A stretch of DNA of 19,262 nt from CBDUBU01 sp965365465 (GTDB lineage Bacteria; Bacteroidota; Rhodothermia; Rhodothermales; DASSAV01). The notes beneath the pieces are model-generated. The model had not been told where the DNA came from and ran no database searches. It saw only the letters and a list, made by a program, of their open reading frames with translations. The stretch's first letter is position 1. Each line of letters begins with the position of its first letter. Of this stretch, positions 7,771 to 14,883 are shown piece after piece. Both the position numbers and the translations under genes were made by a program. The DNA lies in assembly GCA_965365465.1 (NCBI GenBank), contig CBDUBU010000041.1:1-19262 (forward strand), written 5' to 3'.

Positions 7771-9350
7771 TCTTGCGTCGGCTCGACGAACTGCCGGTAG
7801 TGATCGAAACGGTGCAGAATGCGCGCGACGTAGGTGATGGGTTCCAGGCCCCGGCAGAAACCATACCGCACGACCGGATCGCTGTAGACCGCCTGCTCGG
7901 ACTTGCGGAGCAGCCAGTAGGCTACGTCTTCCCAGACTGTCGCATCGTCGCCCTGCTTCTCGGCTAGGCGGCGGGCATCTTCCACGTGTCCCGGCCCGGC
8001 GTTGTAGGAGGCGAGTATGAACTTGAGCCGCTCCTGTTCGTCGGCAATTTTTTCCTTCCAGTAACCGTCAAGCCATTCAAGAAAACGGGCTGCCCCGCTG
8101 ACATTTTGGGCAGGGTCGTAGGCGTCCGTCACGCCGAAGGCCCGCGCCGTAGCGGGCATGAGTTGAAGCACGCCTGCCGCGCCCGCCCACGACCGCGCCT
8201 CTGAATCGAAACGGGACTCCTGATAAGCCTGCGCAGCAAGCAAGCGCCAGTCCCATCCCAACTGTGGCGCGTGTTGCTTGAAGAGGCTGTCGTAGGGAGA
8301 GAGTCTGCCGGTCTCGGAGGTGAGATAATCGTCAGCGACACGCTCGCGGTAGCCGCTCCGATCAATGAAGTAGCGCTCGTAAAGCTGGTTCTCCAGTCCC
8401 GCATGGTCCTCGATCCAGGCGTCGAGCGCTTCCCGGAGTTCCGGTGCGTTCTTGCGCACCGCCCAGATGACCTCGTAGGGCCGGTCAACGGTGGGCAGCA
8501 CGACGAGGTTGCTGTAATAAGATTCCTGAAGGTGCGCTACGTTCTCGTGCCCGATGGTGAAATCGATGCGCTCCTCGGCAACGTCTTGCATGAGCATCTC
8601 TGCAGTGCCGGAGTCCACTTCTACAACATAGATTTCGCCGGTGAGTGCGTCGGAGAGCTGCACAAGGCGGTCCTCGAAGCGTGTGTCCTCAAGCACGTGA
8701 ACCTGCTTGCCGGTGAGCTGGCTCGGATGCGTGACCAGACGCGCCTGTACCTGAAGGGATTCGCTCTTTACCGCCGCCGTTTGCCCGGCGCCCCTTGACC
8801 CGCCGGATGGGTTCTCCGGCAGCTTGCCTGTGTCGTTCCTCGCAGTTTTTCCGTAAGGCGGCGCGGCGGCGGCGCTGTCAACGTAGGGGACAACTTCCGG
8901 GGGCAAATTGGCGCCTTCAAGTGGATCTTCCCGCTGCACTACGACAGGCCGGGTTCGGTAGAGCGGCTCAGTGTAGCCGATGCGGGTGGAATCTTCGGGC
9001 CGCAAGGTCCATCGGGCGGCAATCACGTCGCCGACGCCTTCGTTGAGCAGCACCAGCAGACTGTCCCGGTTGCGCACTACGATGGTCTTGAAATAGAGGT
9101 CATGTTCCTGCGCAAATGCCTGGAGAAAATCGTATTCATACCCCATCGGCTCTCCCCGGTAAAGGAAGTAGCTCGTCGAGTTGAACTGGGTCAGAACGAC
9201 GAGCGTGTCGCGGGCCTTGATGGCCTGAAGGTCGCGCACAATCGGGTCTGGTATGATGATTGCGGGTTCGCCTTCGGGCGCGCCGCAGCCGGAAAGAAGA
9301 AGTCCGAAGAACATCGTGCTGAGAAGGTGAAGTCGTTTTCTTTGCCGCAT
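7758..9350 (-). CDS. mltF: MltF-type membrane-bound lytic murein transglycosylase (lipoprotein)
   Basis: I start the gene at the ATG at 9350 (530 residues), because it gives a clean lipoprotein signal, MRQRKRLHLLSTMFFGLLLSGC, with lipobox LLSGC and Cys22. The open frame runs 138 nt further upstream without signal-like sequence. Residues about 45-316 form a family-3 periplasmic solute-binding domain; a Gly/Ala/Ser/Pro-rich stretch (about 157-203) interrupts it. Residues about 352-520 form an SLT transglycosylase domain with the catalytic Glu378 in AYQESRFD, then GVLQLMPATA (393-402) and ASYNAGPG (447-454). Family members cleave peptidoglycan glycan strands to 1,6-anhydro products and sit as lipoproteins in the outer membrane. 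In a polysaccharide locus it may open the wall for an export machine, as dedicated transglycosylases do for other secretion systems; that role is inference. It is divergent from the second beta-helix gene. Confidence 0.9.
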   Translation of the reverse strand: MRQRKRLHLLSTMFFGLLLSGCGAPEGEPAIIIPDPIVRDLQAIKARDTLVVLTQFNSTSYFLYRGEPMGYEYDFLQAFAQEHDLYFKTIVVRNRDSLLVLLNEGVGDVIAARWTLRPEDSTRIGYTEPLYRTRPVVVQREDPLEGANLPPEVVPYVDSAAAAPPYGKTARNDTGKLPENPSGGSRGAGQTAAVKSESLQVQARLVTHPSQLTGKQVHVLEDTRFEDRLVQLSDALTGEIYVVEVDSGTAEMLMQDVAEERIDFTIGHENVAHLQESYYSNLVVLPTVDRPYEVIWAVRKNAPELREALDAWIEDHAGLENQLYERYFIDRSGYRERVADDYLTSETGRLSPYDSLFKQHAPQLGWDWRLLAAQAYQESRFDSEARSWAGAAGVLQLMPATARAFGVTDAYDPAQNVSGAARFLEWLDGYWKEKIADEQERLKFILASYNAGPGHVEDARRLAEKQGDDATVWEDVAYWLLRKSEQAVYSDPVVRYGFCRGLEPITYVARILHRFDHYRQFVEPTQDNHQ

Positions 9351-9558
9351 TATGCTTTTTTGCTTTGATTCCGGTTGCGGGTACAGGATACGCAGACATA
9401 CCGAGGGATGAAAGTCTCCAGCCTTTGATGCCGCCGTCAGGCCGGCAGGGGCGCAAATTCGGAAGGATCGGTGTAAAACCTTTGGCACGCTTTCTGATCA
9501 AGGATGCCGTTGGCGTTTTGTACGTTGCGCTTTCTTCGACCCACGCATCCCCTTCCGT
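9351..9558. promoter_or_regulatory. 208-nt divergent promoter region between mltF and the 713-residue beta-helix gene
   Basis: Both neighbours read away from this interval, so both promoters should lie here. I found no convincing -33/-7 or -35/-10 pair and no strong ribosome binding site. The interval could instead include a longer mltF N-terminus, since that frame is open to 9488, but the lipoprotein signal argues against it. Confidence 0.4.
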
Positions 9559-11700
9559 ATGCAAGCCAGAGCCTGTTTTCTCTTAACCGCACTTTTTTGC
9601 CTTGTCTCTGCCGGCGCATTCGGGCAGGAAATGGACAGAACCCTGTATGTACGTCTCGATGCAGGCGCTTCCGATCAGAATCCGGGTACAGCGAATCAGC
9701 CGTTGCGCTCGATTCAGGAGGCGGTGAATCGCGCGCAGGTGAACAAGAACAAGGGGCTTTCGACCAGGGTTTTGATTGCGCCCGGCATCTACCGCGAGGC
9801 TGTTTCCTTTGCCTATTCCAATTACAACGGCGGGGGAACCGATGCGCGGGTCGTTGTGGAGGGCGCCGGCTCCGACCAAACGATCATTTCGGGGGCTGAT
9901 GTTTACGACCACTGGCAGCCGTCCGGATCGGGAGTTTACAGTCATTCATGGACGTACACATGGGGAACGGTTGCAAATCCCTATCCGGATCACATCAGGG
10001 AAGACATCGTGCTGCGCCGGGAGATGGTTTTCGTTGACGGATCGCCTGCAACGCAGGTGCTTCTGGCTGCCGAGATGCGACCGGGCACGTTCCGGATCGA
10101 CGAGCAGTCCGCGAAGATTTATCTGTATCCGCCGGCGGGGGTGACGCTTCAGGAGGCGCTGGTTGAGGTATCGGTGCGCGACAGGGGATGGTTTTCCATG
10201 TGGGAGAACAACCTGACCCTGCGAGGTTTTGCCGTTCAGCATATTGCCACTCCCTGGCGAGAGGGCAGCGGTGCGCTGGTCGTTTCTGCGTCGAACAATG
10301 CCCTGTTGGAAGATATATCGGCTTCCTACAACAATTTCGCCGGTCTTCGGATCGAAAAGTCCAGCAATGTCACGCTGAACCGGTTCACAGGAAACCACAA
10401 CGGCTCGGATGGGTGGTCCATCTGGCAGTGCAAAAACCTGGTCGCTGAAAATACAGAGACCTCTTACAACAACTGGCGCGGCTATCAGGGTGGTTACACG
10501 GATTGGAGTCCGGGCAACAAAAGTTTTTCCGTGCATGGCATGACGCTTCGCCATCACCGGGCGGTGGGCAATTACAGCCGTGGGCTGTGGCTGGACACCG
10601 ACCACCGGAACGTTCTGCTTGAGGATGTCGAACTCAGGGACAATCTCCTCGACGGACTGTTTCTGGAAGCCAATCAGGGTCCCATCGTAGTGCGGGATGC
10701 CCTTCTGGTCTCGAATATGCGGTACGGAGTCGTGACGGCCAACTCGGAACAGGTGACGTTCGAGACTTCCGTTCTCTCGGACAACGGCAACGGCAATTTC
10801 CTCATCAGCGGTATGAATGAGGGTCGCGAAATTGCCGATTTCGAGACTTCCGGACGCTTCCGGGTGTATGCACGGAACTGGACCATCAGGGGATGCGCCA
10901 TCGGTGAGGTAAGGGGCGCGCTCCAGGGAGGTTATAACGGAGAAGGCAGGTTTCTGATCGGAACGACATTCGGAGCACAGGCATGGCAGCGATTTACAAG
11001 CACCTATCAGGGTTCGGATAATCGCTGGTATACGTCCGAGCGGCCCGATGCCTTCTGGTGGACAGGCAATGAGTTTGTCACGCTTGCCGAATGGCAGCGC
11101 CGAACCGGGCAGGATCTGGGATCAACCTTTCAGAAACCGGAAACCTCCACGATTTCAACCGAACGGATTGCCATTCGTCAGGGATGGAATTTCATCGCGG
11201 GCGCCCTCCAACCCGGTGCCGCAGATTTCGGCGCGGTGCTGAAAGACATACTACCCGTCGTGAAAATCGTCAGGGATCAATCCGGTAACGTTTTCCGCCC
11301 GGCGTCAGGGATTAATACGATAGGTCTGTGGGATCATCGCCAGGCCTATCTGCTCTACGCAAATGCCGCAGATACGCTGGTGGTGCAGGGCAGAAAGATT
11401 TCTCCTGACGGCCAAACCGTTGCGCTTCATCCAGGCTGGAACTGGATTTCATATCCCTACAGTAAGCCGCTGCCGGTGGGCGAAGCGCTGGCATCGATCA
11501 CGGAAAGCCTGGTGCTCGTCAAAGACGCGAGGGGGTCGCTTTACTACCCGAAGTACGAAATCGACCAGATCGGAATGATGCATCCGGGACAGGGCTATAT
11601 GGTCTTCGCCAACCGCGCCATAGTATTGTCTTACGCCGCTTCGCAACCTGGCCCCGTTGCTGTCTCTCAAGAAAAGATACCTTCAGACAGGATTCAATAG
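9559..11700 (+). CDS. Secreted right-handed parallel beta-helix protein with tandem C-terminal modules
   Basis: 713 residues. Signal peptide MQARACFLLTALFCLVSAGA followed by FGQ gives a likely cleavage site near residue 23. LYVRLDAGASDQNPGTANQP followed by LRSIQEAVNRAQ (29-60) is the DUF1565-like opening of many secreted beta-helix proteins. The solenoid covers about 98-470 with repeated short strands such as NNALLEDISASYNN, SSNVTLNRFTGNHN, RNVLLEDVELRDN and GPIVVRDALLVSN. A closing EWQRRTGQDLGSTF (511-524) is common after such helices. Residues 536-612 and 619-693 are two tandem modules of the same kind as in the 1108-residue protein (QGWNFIAGAL, IVRDQSGNVFRP; PGWNWISYPY, LVLVKDARGSLYYP, GQGYMVF). 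Such proteins often bind or cleave polysaccharides; no active site is assigned. The gene converges on the lipoprotein gene with only 16 nt between stops. Confidence 0.87.
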   Translation: MQARACFLLTALFCLVSAGAFGQEMDRTLYVRLDAGASDQNPGTANQPLRSIQEAVNRAQVNKNKGLSTRVLIAPGIYREAVSFAYSNYNGGGTDARVVVEGAGSDQTIISGADVYDHWQPSGSGVYSHSWTYTWGTVANPYPDHIREDIVLRREMVFVDGSPATQVLLAAEMRPGTFRIDEQSAKIYLYPPAGVTLQEALVEVSVRDRGWFSMWENNLTLRGFAVQHIATPWREGSGALVVSASNNALLEDISASYNNFAGLRIEKSSNVTLNRFTGNHNGSDGWSIWQCKNLVAENTETSYNNWRGYQGGYTDWSPGNKSFSVHGMTLRHHRAVGNYSRGLWLDTDHRNVLLEDVELRDNLLDGLFLEANQGPIVVRDALLVSNMRYGVVTANSEQVTFETSVLSDNGNGNFLISGMNEGREIADFETSGRFRVYARNWTIRGCAIGEVRGALQGGYNGEGRFLIGTTFGAQAWQRFTSTYQGSDNRWYTSERPDAFWWTGNEFVTLAEWQRRTGQDLGSTFQKPETSTISTERIAIRQGWNFIAGALQPGAADFGAVLKDILPVVKIVRDQSGNVFRPASGINTIGLWDHRQAYLLYANAADTLVVQGRKISPDGQTVALHPGWNWISYPYSKPLPVGEALASITESLVLVKDARGSLYYPKYEIDQIGMMHPGQGYMVFANRAIVLSYAASQPGPVAVSQEKIPSDRIQ
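11164..11637 (+). other. Tandem C-terminal module pair of the 713-residue beta-helix protein
   Basis: Encodes residues 536-693. The pair matches the order and spacing of the pair in the larger beta-helix protein: a GWN strand, a variable segment, [IL]V[KR]D-x-x-G-x-[VL]-[FY]-x-P, a G/E-I turn and a GYxx[YF] strand. The whole unit is about 75-79 residues per copy. I do not know a family name for it with certainty. Confidence 0.75.
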
Positions 11701-11716
11701 CTCTTCTTCGCCCTGC

Positions 11717-12262
11717 TTATCGCGTCGGCTGCCAGTTGAACGGCGCAATCTTCTCAACGTCATCGACGCGCTTCGCCGAGAGCGCTCCCCAGACGGCTAC
11801 GGCCTTGTCTGATTCATAGACCCGGCTTCCAAACTGGATATAGGCTGAAAAAACACCCTTTTGCTCCAAGACGCTCAGCGATCCGGAAAGGGCCTCATAC
11901 AGTTGATCTCCTTGTTGGTCCACATAGCAGGCTGTAAACCGGTTTGCGGCATCCAGTCGATGATACCCCGGCTCCGGCAGTGACCCGGTATCACCCTTCA
12001 GCAAGATCAGATTGCCGGTCTGGTCCGTCCTGTCAACCAGCAGGACGCGCAGTACGGCTGCGCCGGAAACGGGATCTTTTCCGGTGTCATAGTAGGCATC
12101 TCCCTGTAAAAACTGTTGCACCGACCCCTCAATGCTTGCCTGAAACTTCCCGGTCTCAACCAGAAAATCCGAATCTTCCTCTTTTACGGAATCACAGTGC
12201 GCAGTAGACAAGACGATGAACAACAACGATAATGCGAATAATGGATGCTTTAAGCTTTTCAT
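11717..12262 (-). CDS. Small putative surface lipoprotein of unknown function
   Basis: 181 residues. The N-terminus MKSLKHPLFALSLLFIVLST ends in AHC, a lipoprotein-like signal with Cys23; histidine just before the cysteine is atypical, since Gly, Ala or Ser is usual. The cysteine is followed by DSVKEEDSD, an acidic stretch resembling the lipoprotein export signal that sends Bacteroidota lipoproteins to the cell surface. The mature part shows alternating beta-strand patterns (GKFQASIEGSVQQF, LSGSLSVLEQKGVFSAYIQF) reminiscent of small calycin-like lipoproteins, but I cannot assign a family. It is the last gene of the - strand block, 59 nt after the GT4 gene, and ends 16 nt from the convergent beta-helix gene. 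It could be a surface anchor or partner for the polysaccharide or the neighbouring secreted proteins; this is speculation from position. Confidence 0.7.
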   Translation of the reverse strand: MKSLKHPLFALSLLFIVLSTAHCDSVKEEDSDFLVETGKFQASIEGSVQQFLQGDAYYDTGKDPVSGAAVLRVLLVDRTDQTGNLILLKGDTGSLPEPGYHRLDAANRFTACYVDQQGDQLYEALSGSLSVLEQKGVFSAYIQFGSRVYESDKAVAVWGALSAKRVDDVEKIAPFNWQPTR

Positions 12263-12312
12263 GTTTCGACCTCGAATATCCCGGGCAATATTTGTGTAAA
12301 TAGACTGGACAG

Positions 12313-12327
12313 AAAAACAGGTTATGC
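12313..12327 (-). repeat. 15-nt repeat copy 1 at a gene end
   Basis: On the - strand this reads GCATAACCTGTTTTT and contains the TAA stop of the GT4 gene. An identical 15-mer sits at the same place relative to the stop of the Wzc-like gene (18160-18174). The trailing T run could mark an RNA processing or pausing site, or the match could be chance. Confidence 0.5.
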
Positions 12328-13428
12328 AGCGATGATCTCATGGAAAACATGTTTCATGTTTTCATAAAACGTGCAGATCGTAAATTTCTCCAGATAGCGC
12401 CGGCGGCCGCGCTGCCCTATCTGGTTTCGGAGCGCTGCGTCATCCATGAGCAGACGCAGCCGGTCAGCCAGAATCGCCGCGTCGTTCGGCGGCGTCAAAA
12501 AACCACACACGCCGTCTTCCACAACCGCAGGCACACCTCCTACCTGTGTAGCCACGACGGGTAAGGAAAAACTCAATGCCTCCACGATTACCAGTCCGAA
12601 GGTCTCGAACTGGGATGGAAGGCAAAAAATGTCGGCTGCGGCATAAGCGTTGTATTTGTCGCAGCCAGTCAGCACACCCGGAAACGCTACATATTTATCC
12701 AGGTCGTGCTGCGCCACGAACGCTCTGACGGCGCGTTCAAACTTCTTTGATTCAAACTTTCCCACAATGTGAACGCAAAAGGACTTTCCTTCCTGAACCA
12801 GCAGGTTGCAAGCCTGAAGCAGGGTTAAAACCCCTTTTGCCTCAGAGATGACTCCGACAAAAAGTATGGCAACAGGAGCCGCTTCATGTTTGGGGATGCC
12901 CTGCAAGACAGGCTCGTACTGGTCCTCTATGCCGTTATAAACAACGTATTCCTTTCTCGCTTTCAGTTTCTTACTGTCTTCGGGTGCAAACTCGGAAACG
13001 CGAATGGCTGCATCGGGCCTCATGTACGCAATCCGGTACAGGAGGCGCAGCAGAAAGGGGAGCCGGGCGTACACTTCAGCCACACCGCCTGCATGAAAAT
13101 AGAATACCGTCTTGCGAAAAAGGTGGCGTGTCAGGGTAAGAATAGCGAGATCTCGCAAGACGGGAACGATGTTTTCCCCCGCCGGAGGGTAACATAGCAC
13201 CTCCACTCCCTCGGTAAACCGGACTTTGATGATCTCTTTGATTACGCGTAGTAATTCAATAAGCTTTTTGAAGCGAAACTTGCCTATCTCATCCATCTCA
13301 CCGGAGAAAGCCATGCGTACATGGCAGAGCTCGATCTCGCCATAGTCGCCGTCCAAAAGCTTTTCCATCATAACCGCCTGACCGCTATAGGGGGGCGGCG
13401 TCTGGCCTACAACCAGGATTTTAGGCAT
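12322..13428 (-). CDS. Family 4 glycosyltransferase
   Basis: 368 residues from the ATG at 13428. The open frame extends upstream to 13674, but that part overlaps the ligase gene and lacks family sequence, while MPKILVVGQTPPPYSGQAVM is a classical GT-B N-terminus with its glycine-rich acceptor loop. Later motifs are FYFHAGG (109-115), the nucleotide-sugar domain start ILFVGVISEAKGV (188-200), and the E-x7-E donor motif ETFGLVIVE (275-283) followed by GGVPAVVEDGVCGF (297-310). The chosen start makes an 8-nt overlap with the upstream gene (ATGCCTAA), typical of translational coupling. It probably adds one sugar to the lipid-linked repeat unit at the inner membrane; donor and acceptor are unknown. 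Confidence 0.9.
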   Translation of the reverse strand: MPKILVVGQTPPPYSGQAVMMEKLLDGDYGEIELCHVRMAFSGEMDEIGKFRFKKLIELLRVIKEIIKVRFTEGVEVLCYPPAGENIVPVLRDLAILTLTRHLFRKTVFYFHAGGVAEVYARLPFLLRLLYRIAYMRPDAAIRVSEFAPEDSKKLKARKEYVVYNGIEDQYEPVLQGIPKHEAAPVAILFVGVISEAKGVLTLLQACNLLVQEGKSFCVHIVGKFESKKFERAVRAFVAQHDLDKYVAFPGVLTGCDKYNAYAAADIFCLPSQFETFGLVIVEALSFSLPVVATQVGGVPAVVEDGVCGFLTPPNDAAILADRLRLLMDDAALRNQIGQRGRRRYLEKFTICTFYENMKHVFHEIIAA

Positions 13429-14845
13429 AGGGGTATAATGATTGTTCTGCTCCGAGCAGTTTGGCAGAATGGAGAGGCAGGTTTTGCTCAGCAGTTGTGC
13501 GGTAGGGCAAACCGTCCGTGGTTTGCTGCGCCCCTCTTCGCGCCCGGATACGGCGCAGATGTACAGCCGTAATCGCCGCAGCCACGATCCAGAACAGCGC
13601 GGATGTCTGCTTGAAAGGCAACACCAGTTCAGATTCGGCGATGCCTTCCAGCAAGACCGCAACCAGGAGCGCATGAAATGGGATCATTTCGAGAGGCCCG
13701 GCGCGAAACATGCTCCATAGCAGGCATATGATGAGCGCGATCCAGCCCAGGAGCGCAATATATCCTCCGCCGCTGAAGATCTCGAAATATGCGTTGTGCG
13801 CGTTGCCGTAGACGTTCGTGTGAAGCCGCCGGATGTTGTCGGGACGTTGCAAAACCAGTCGTGGACCGGCGGCAAAGCCCAAGCCGAGCGGCTTGTTCTT
13901 GCTCGCCTCCCATAGCATAGCGAAAGCATATGTACGGCCCGTAAGCGTCCAGATCTGATCCTCACCTCTCAACAGGCGTTGCTGTGCGGCGCGGAGACCA
14001 ACCCCCACCGAGTCGGACATGTCAGCGAGCAGAACGCCTGCTGATAGCACGGCAAACACGGTGACAGCGCTCACCGTCAGCCGTAAGGCATGGCGATGCA
14101 GTCCTGACCACTGAAAGCCGAATAGTACAGCGCCTGCCAGGAAGCCGGCATAGGCAGAACGGGTCTGCCCAAGATAGAGCAACACCATTCCGAGAGTCAT
14201 GATGCCGAGGTGAAGGAAGCGAACAGGTCCGCGCGTGGTGCGCCAGAAGTAAAAGCCAACAAACAAGGCAACGAGGGAGAGCAGTGGCGAGTAACCGATG
14301 CGTCCACCTCTGATGCGCAAGCCGAACCTGCCTTCGTCGGAAGCCGCCTCAACATAGCCGGGACGTATAAGGTGCAGCAGGATGATGGCTGCCAGCAGCA
14401 GCGCCGTGATCGCAAGCAGACTCTTCAAAACGCGCCGTATCGTCACAGCGCCGCTGTAAAGCTTCAGGCAAGCGTCGGCAGCGCAGATCACCAGCACCCC
14501 TAGCATGAACACGTTGGCAGCGGAAAAGAAGAGATAGGGAGAGACCAGTACGGATAAACTCAGAGCGCCCAGCCAGATCAAAGTCCCTGCAACTACACCG
14601 CGAGCAAGACGCGTCATTTCGATCAGGAGGCGCCGGTTTCCAACAAGACTTCTGAATGCAATAAGTCCGCACACCATCCACCACGCGACCTGTAAGTAAC
14701 TCCAGAGGTCATAGTCGCCGTTCATGGAGGCCATTGCTCCGCGTGTTTCTATTGTGCGAAACAGTGGAGGGCCAAAAAATAACCACAGGATGGGTAGCCC
14801 TCTTTGCCGTGGAGAAAGATGCATCGTTTCAGATCGGGGCTTCAT
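13421..14845 (-). CDS. O-antigen ligase/polymerase family (Wzy/WaaL-like) membrane protein
   Basis: 474 residues with many hydrophobic segments (for example VVAGTLIWLGALSLSVLV and LLAITALLLAAIILLHLI), as expected of a polytopic inner-membrane protein. The large periplasmic loop carries Wzy_C-type signatures: LTGRTYAFAMLWEASKNKP and GLGF, then NAHNAYFEIFSGGGYIALLG, whose H-N-x-[FY] pattern is typical of the family. Wzy polymerises undecaprenyl-linked repeat units and WaaL ligates chains to lipid A core; sequence alone does not separate them. The position next to a Wzx-like flippase, a Wzc-like regulator and glycosyltransferases favours a Wzy role. The C-terminal tail of about 45 residues is hydrophilic (HLRRIRARRGAQQTTD). 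The start ATG at 14845 lies 38 nt after the preceding gene; the ATG at residue 8 is an alternative. Confidence 0.87.
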   Translation of the reverse strand: MKPRSETMHLSPRQRGLPILWLFFGPPLFRTIETRGAMASMNGDYDLWSYLQVAWWMVCGLIAFRSLVGNRRLLIEMTRLARGVVAGTLIWLGALSLSVLVSPYLFFSAANVFMLGVLVICAADACLKLYSGAVTIRRVLKSLLAITALLLAAIILLHLIRPGYVEAASDEGRFGLRIRGGRIGYSPLLSLVALFVGFYFWRTTRGPVRFLHLGIMTLGMVLLYLGQTRSAYAGFLAGAVLFGFQWSGLHRHALRLTVSAVTVFAVLSAGVLLADMSDSVGVGLRAAQQRLLRGEDQIWTLTGRTYAFAMLWEASKNKPLGLGFAAGPRLVLQRPDNIRRLHTNVYGNAHNAYFEIFSGGGYIALLGWIALIICLLWSMFRAGPLEMIPFHALLVAVLLEGIAESELVLPFKQTSALFWIVAAAITAVHLRRIRARRGAQQTTDGLPYRTTAEQNLPLHSAKLLGAEQSLYPYA

Positions 14846-14883
14846 AGCCGGCGCAAGCGATGAAATACGAGGTCAAGTGAAGG

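Noticed and set aside
8271..8798. 175-codon frame on the + strand opposite mltF
   Set aside because: Antisense shadow of a strongly supported gene in GC-rich DNA; no domain.
9351..9488. 46-codon upstream extension of the MltF-like gene
   Set aside because: The ATG at 9350 yields a typical lipoprotein signal with LLSGC; the extension would bury it and shows no family sequence.
9946..10605. 219-codon frame on the - strand opposite the 713-residue beta-helix gene
   Set aside because: Antisense shadow; the + strand product has a signal peptide and clear beta-helix repeats.
13429..13674. 82-codon upstream extension of the GT4 gene at 12322
   Set aside because: It lies inside the Wzy/WaaL-like gene in another frame and is rich in Arg, Cys and Ser; MPKILVVG is the normal family start.
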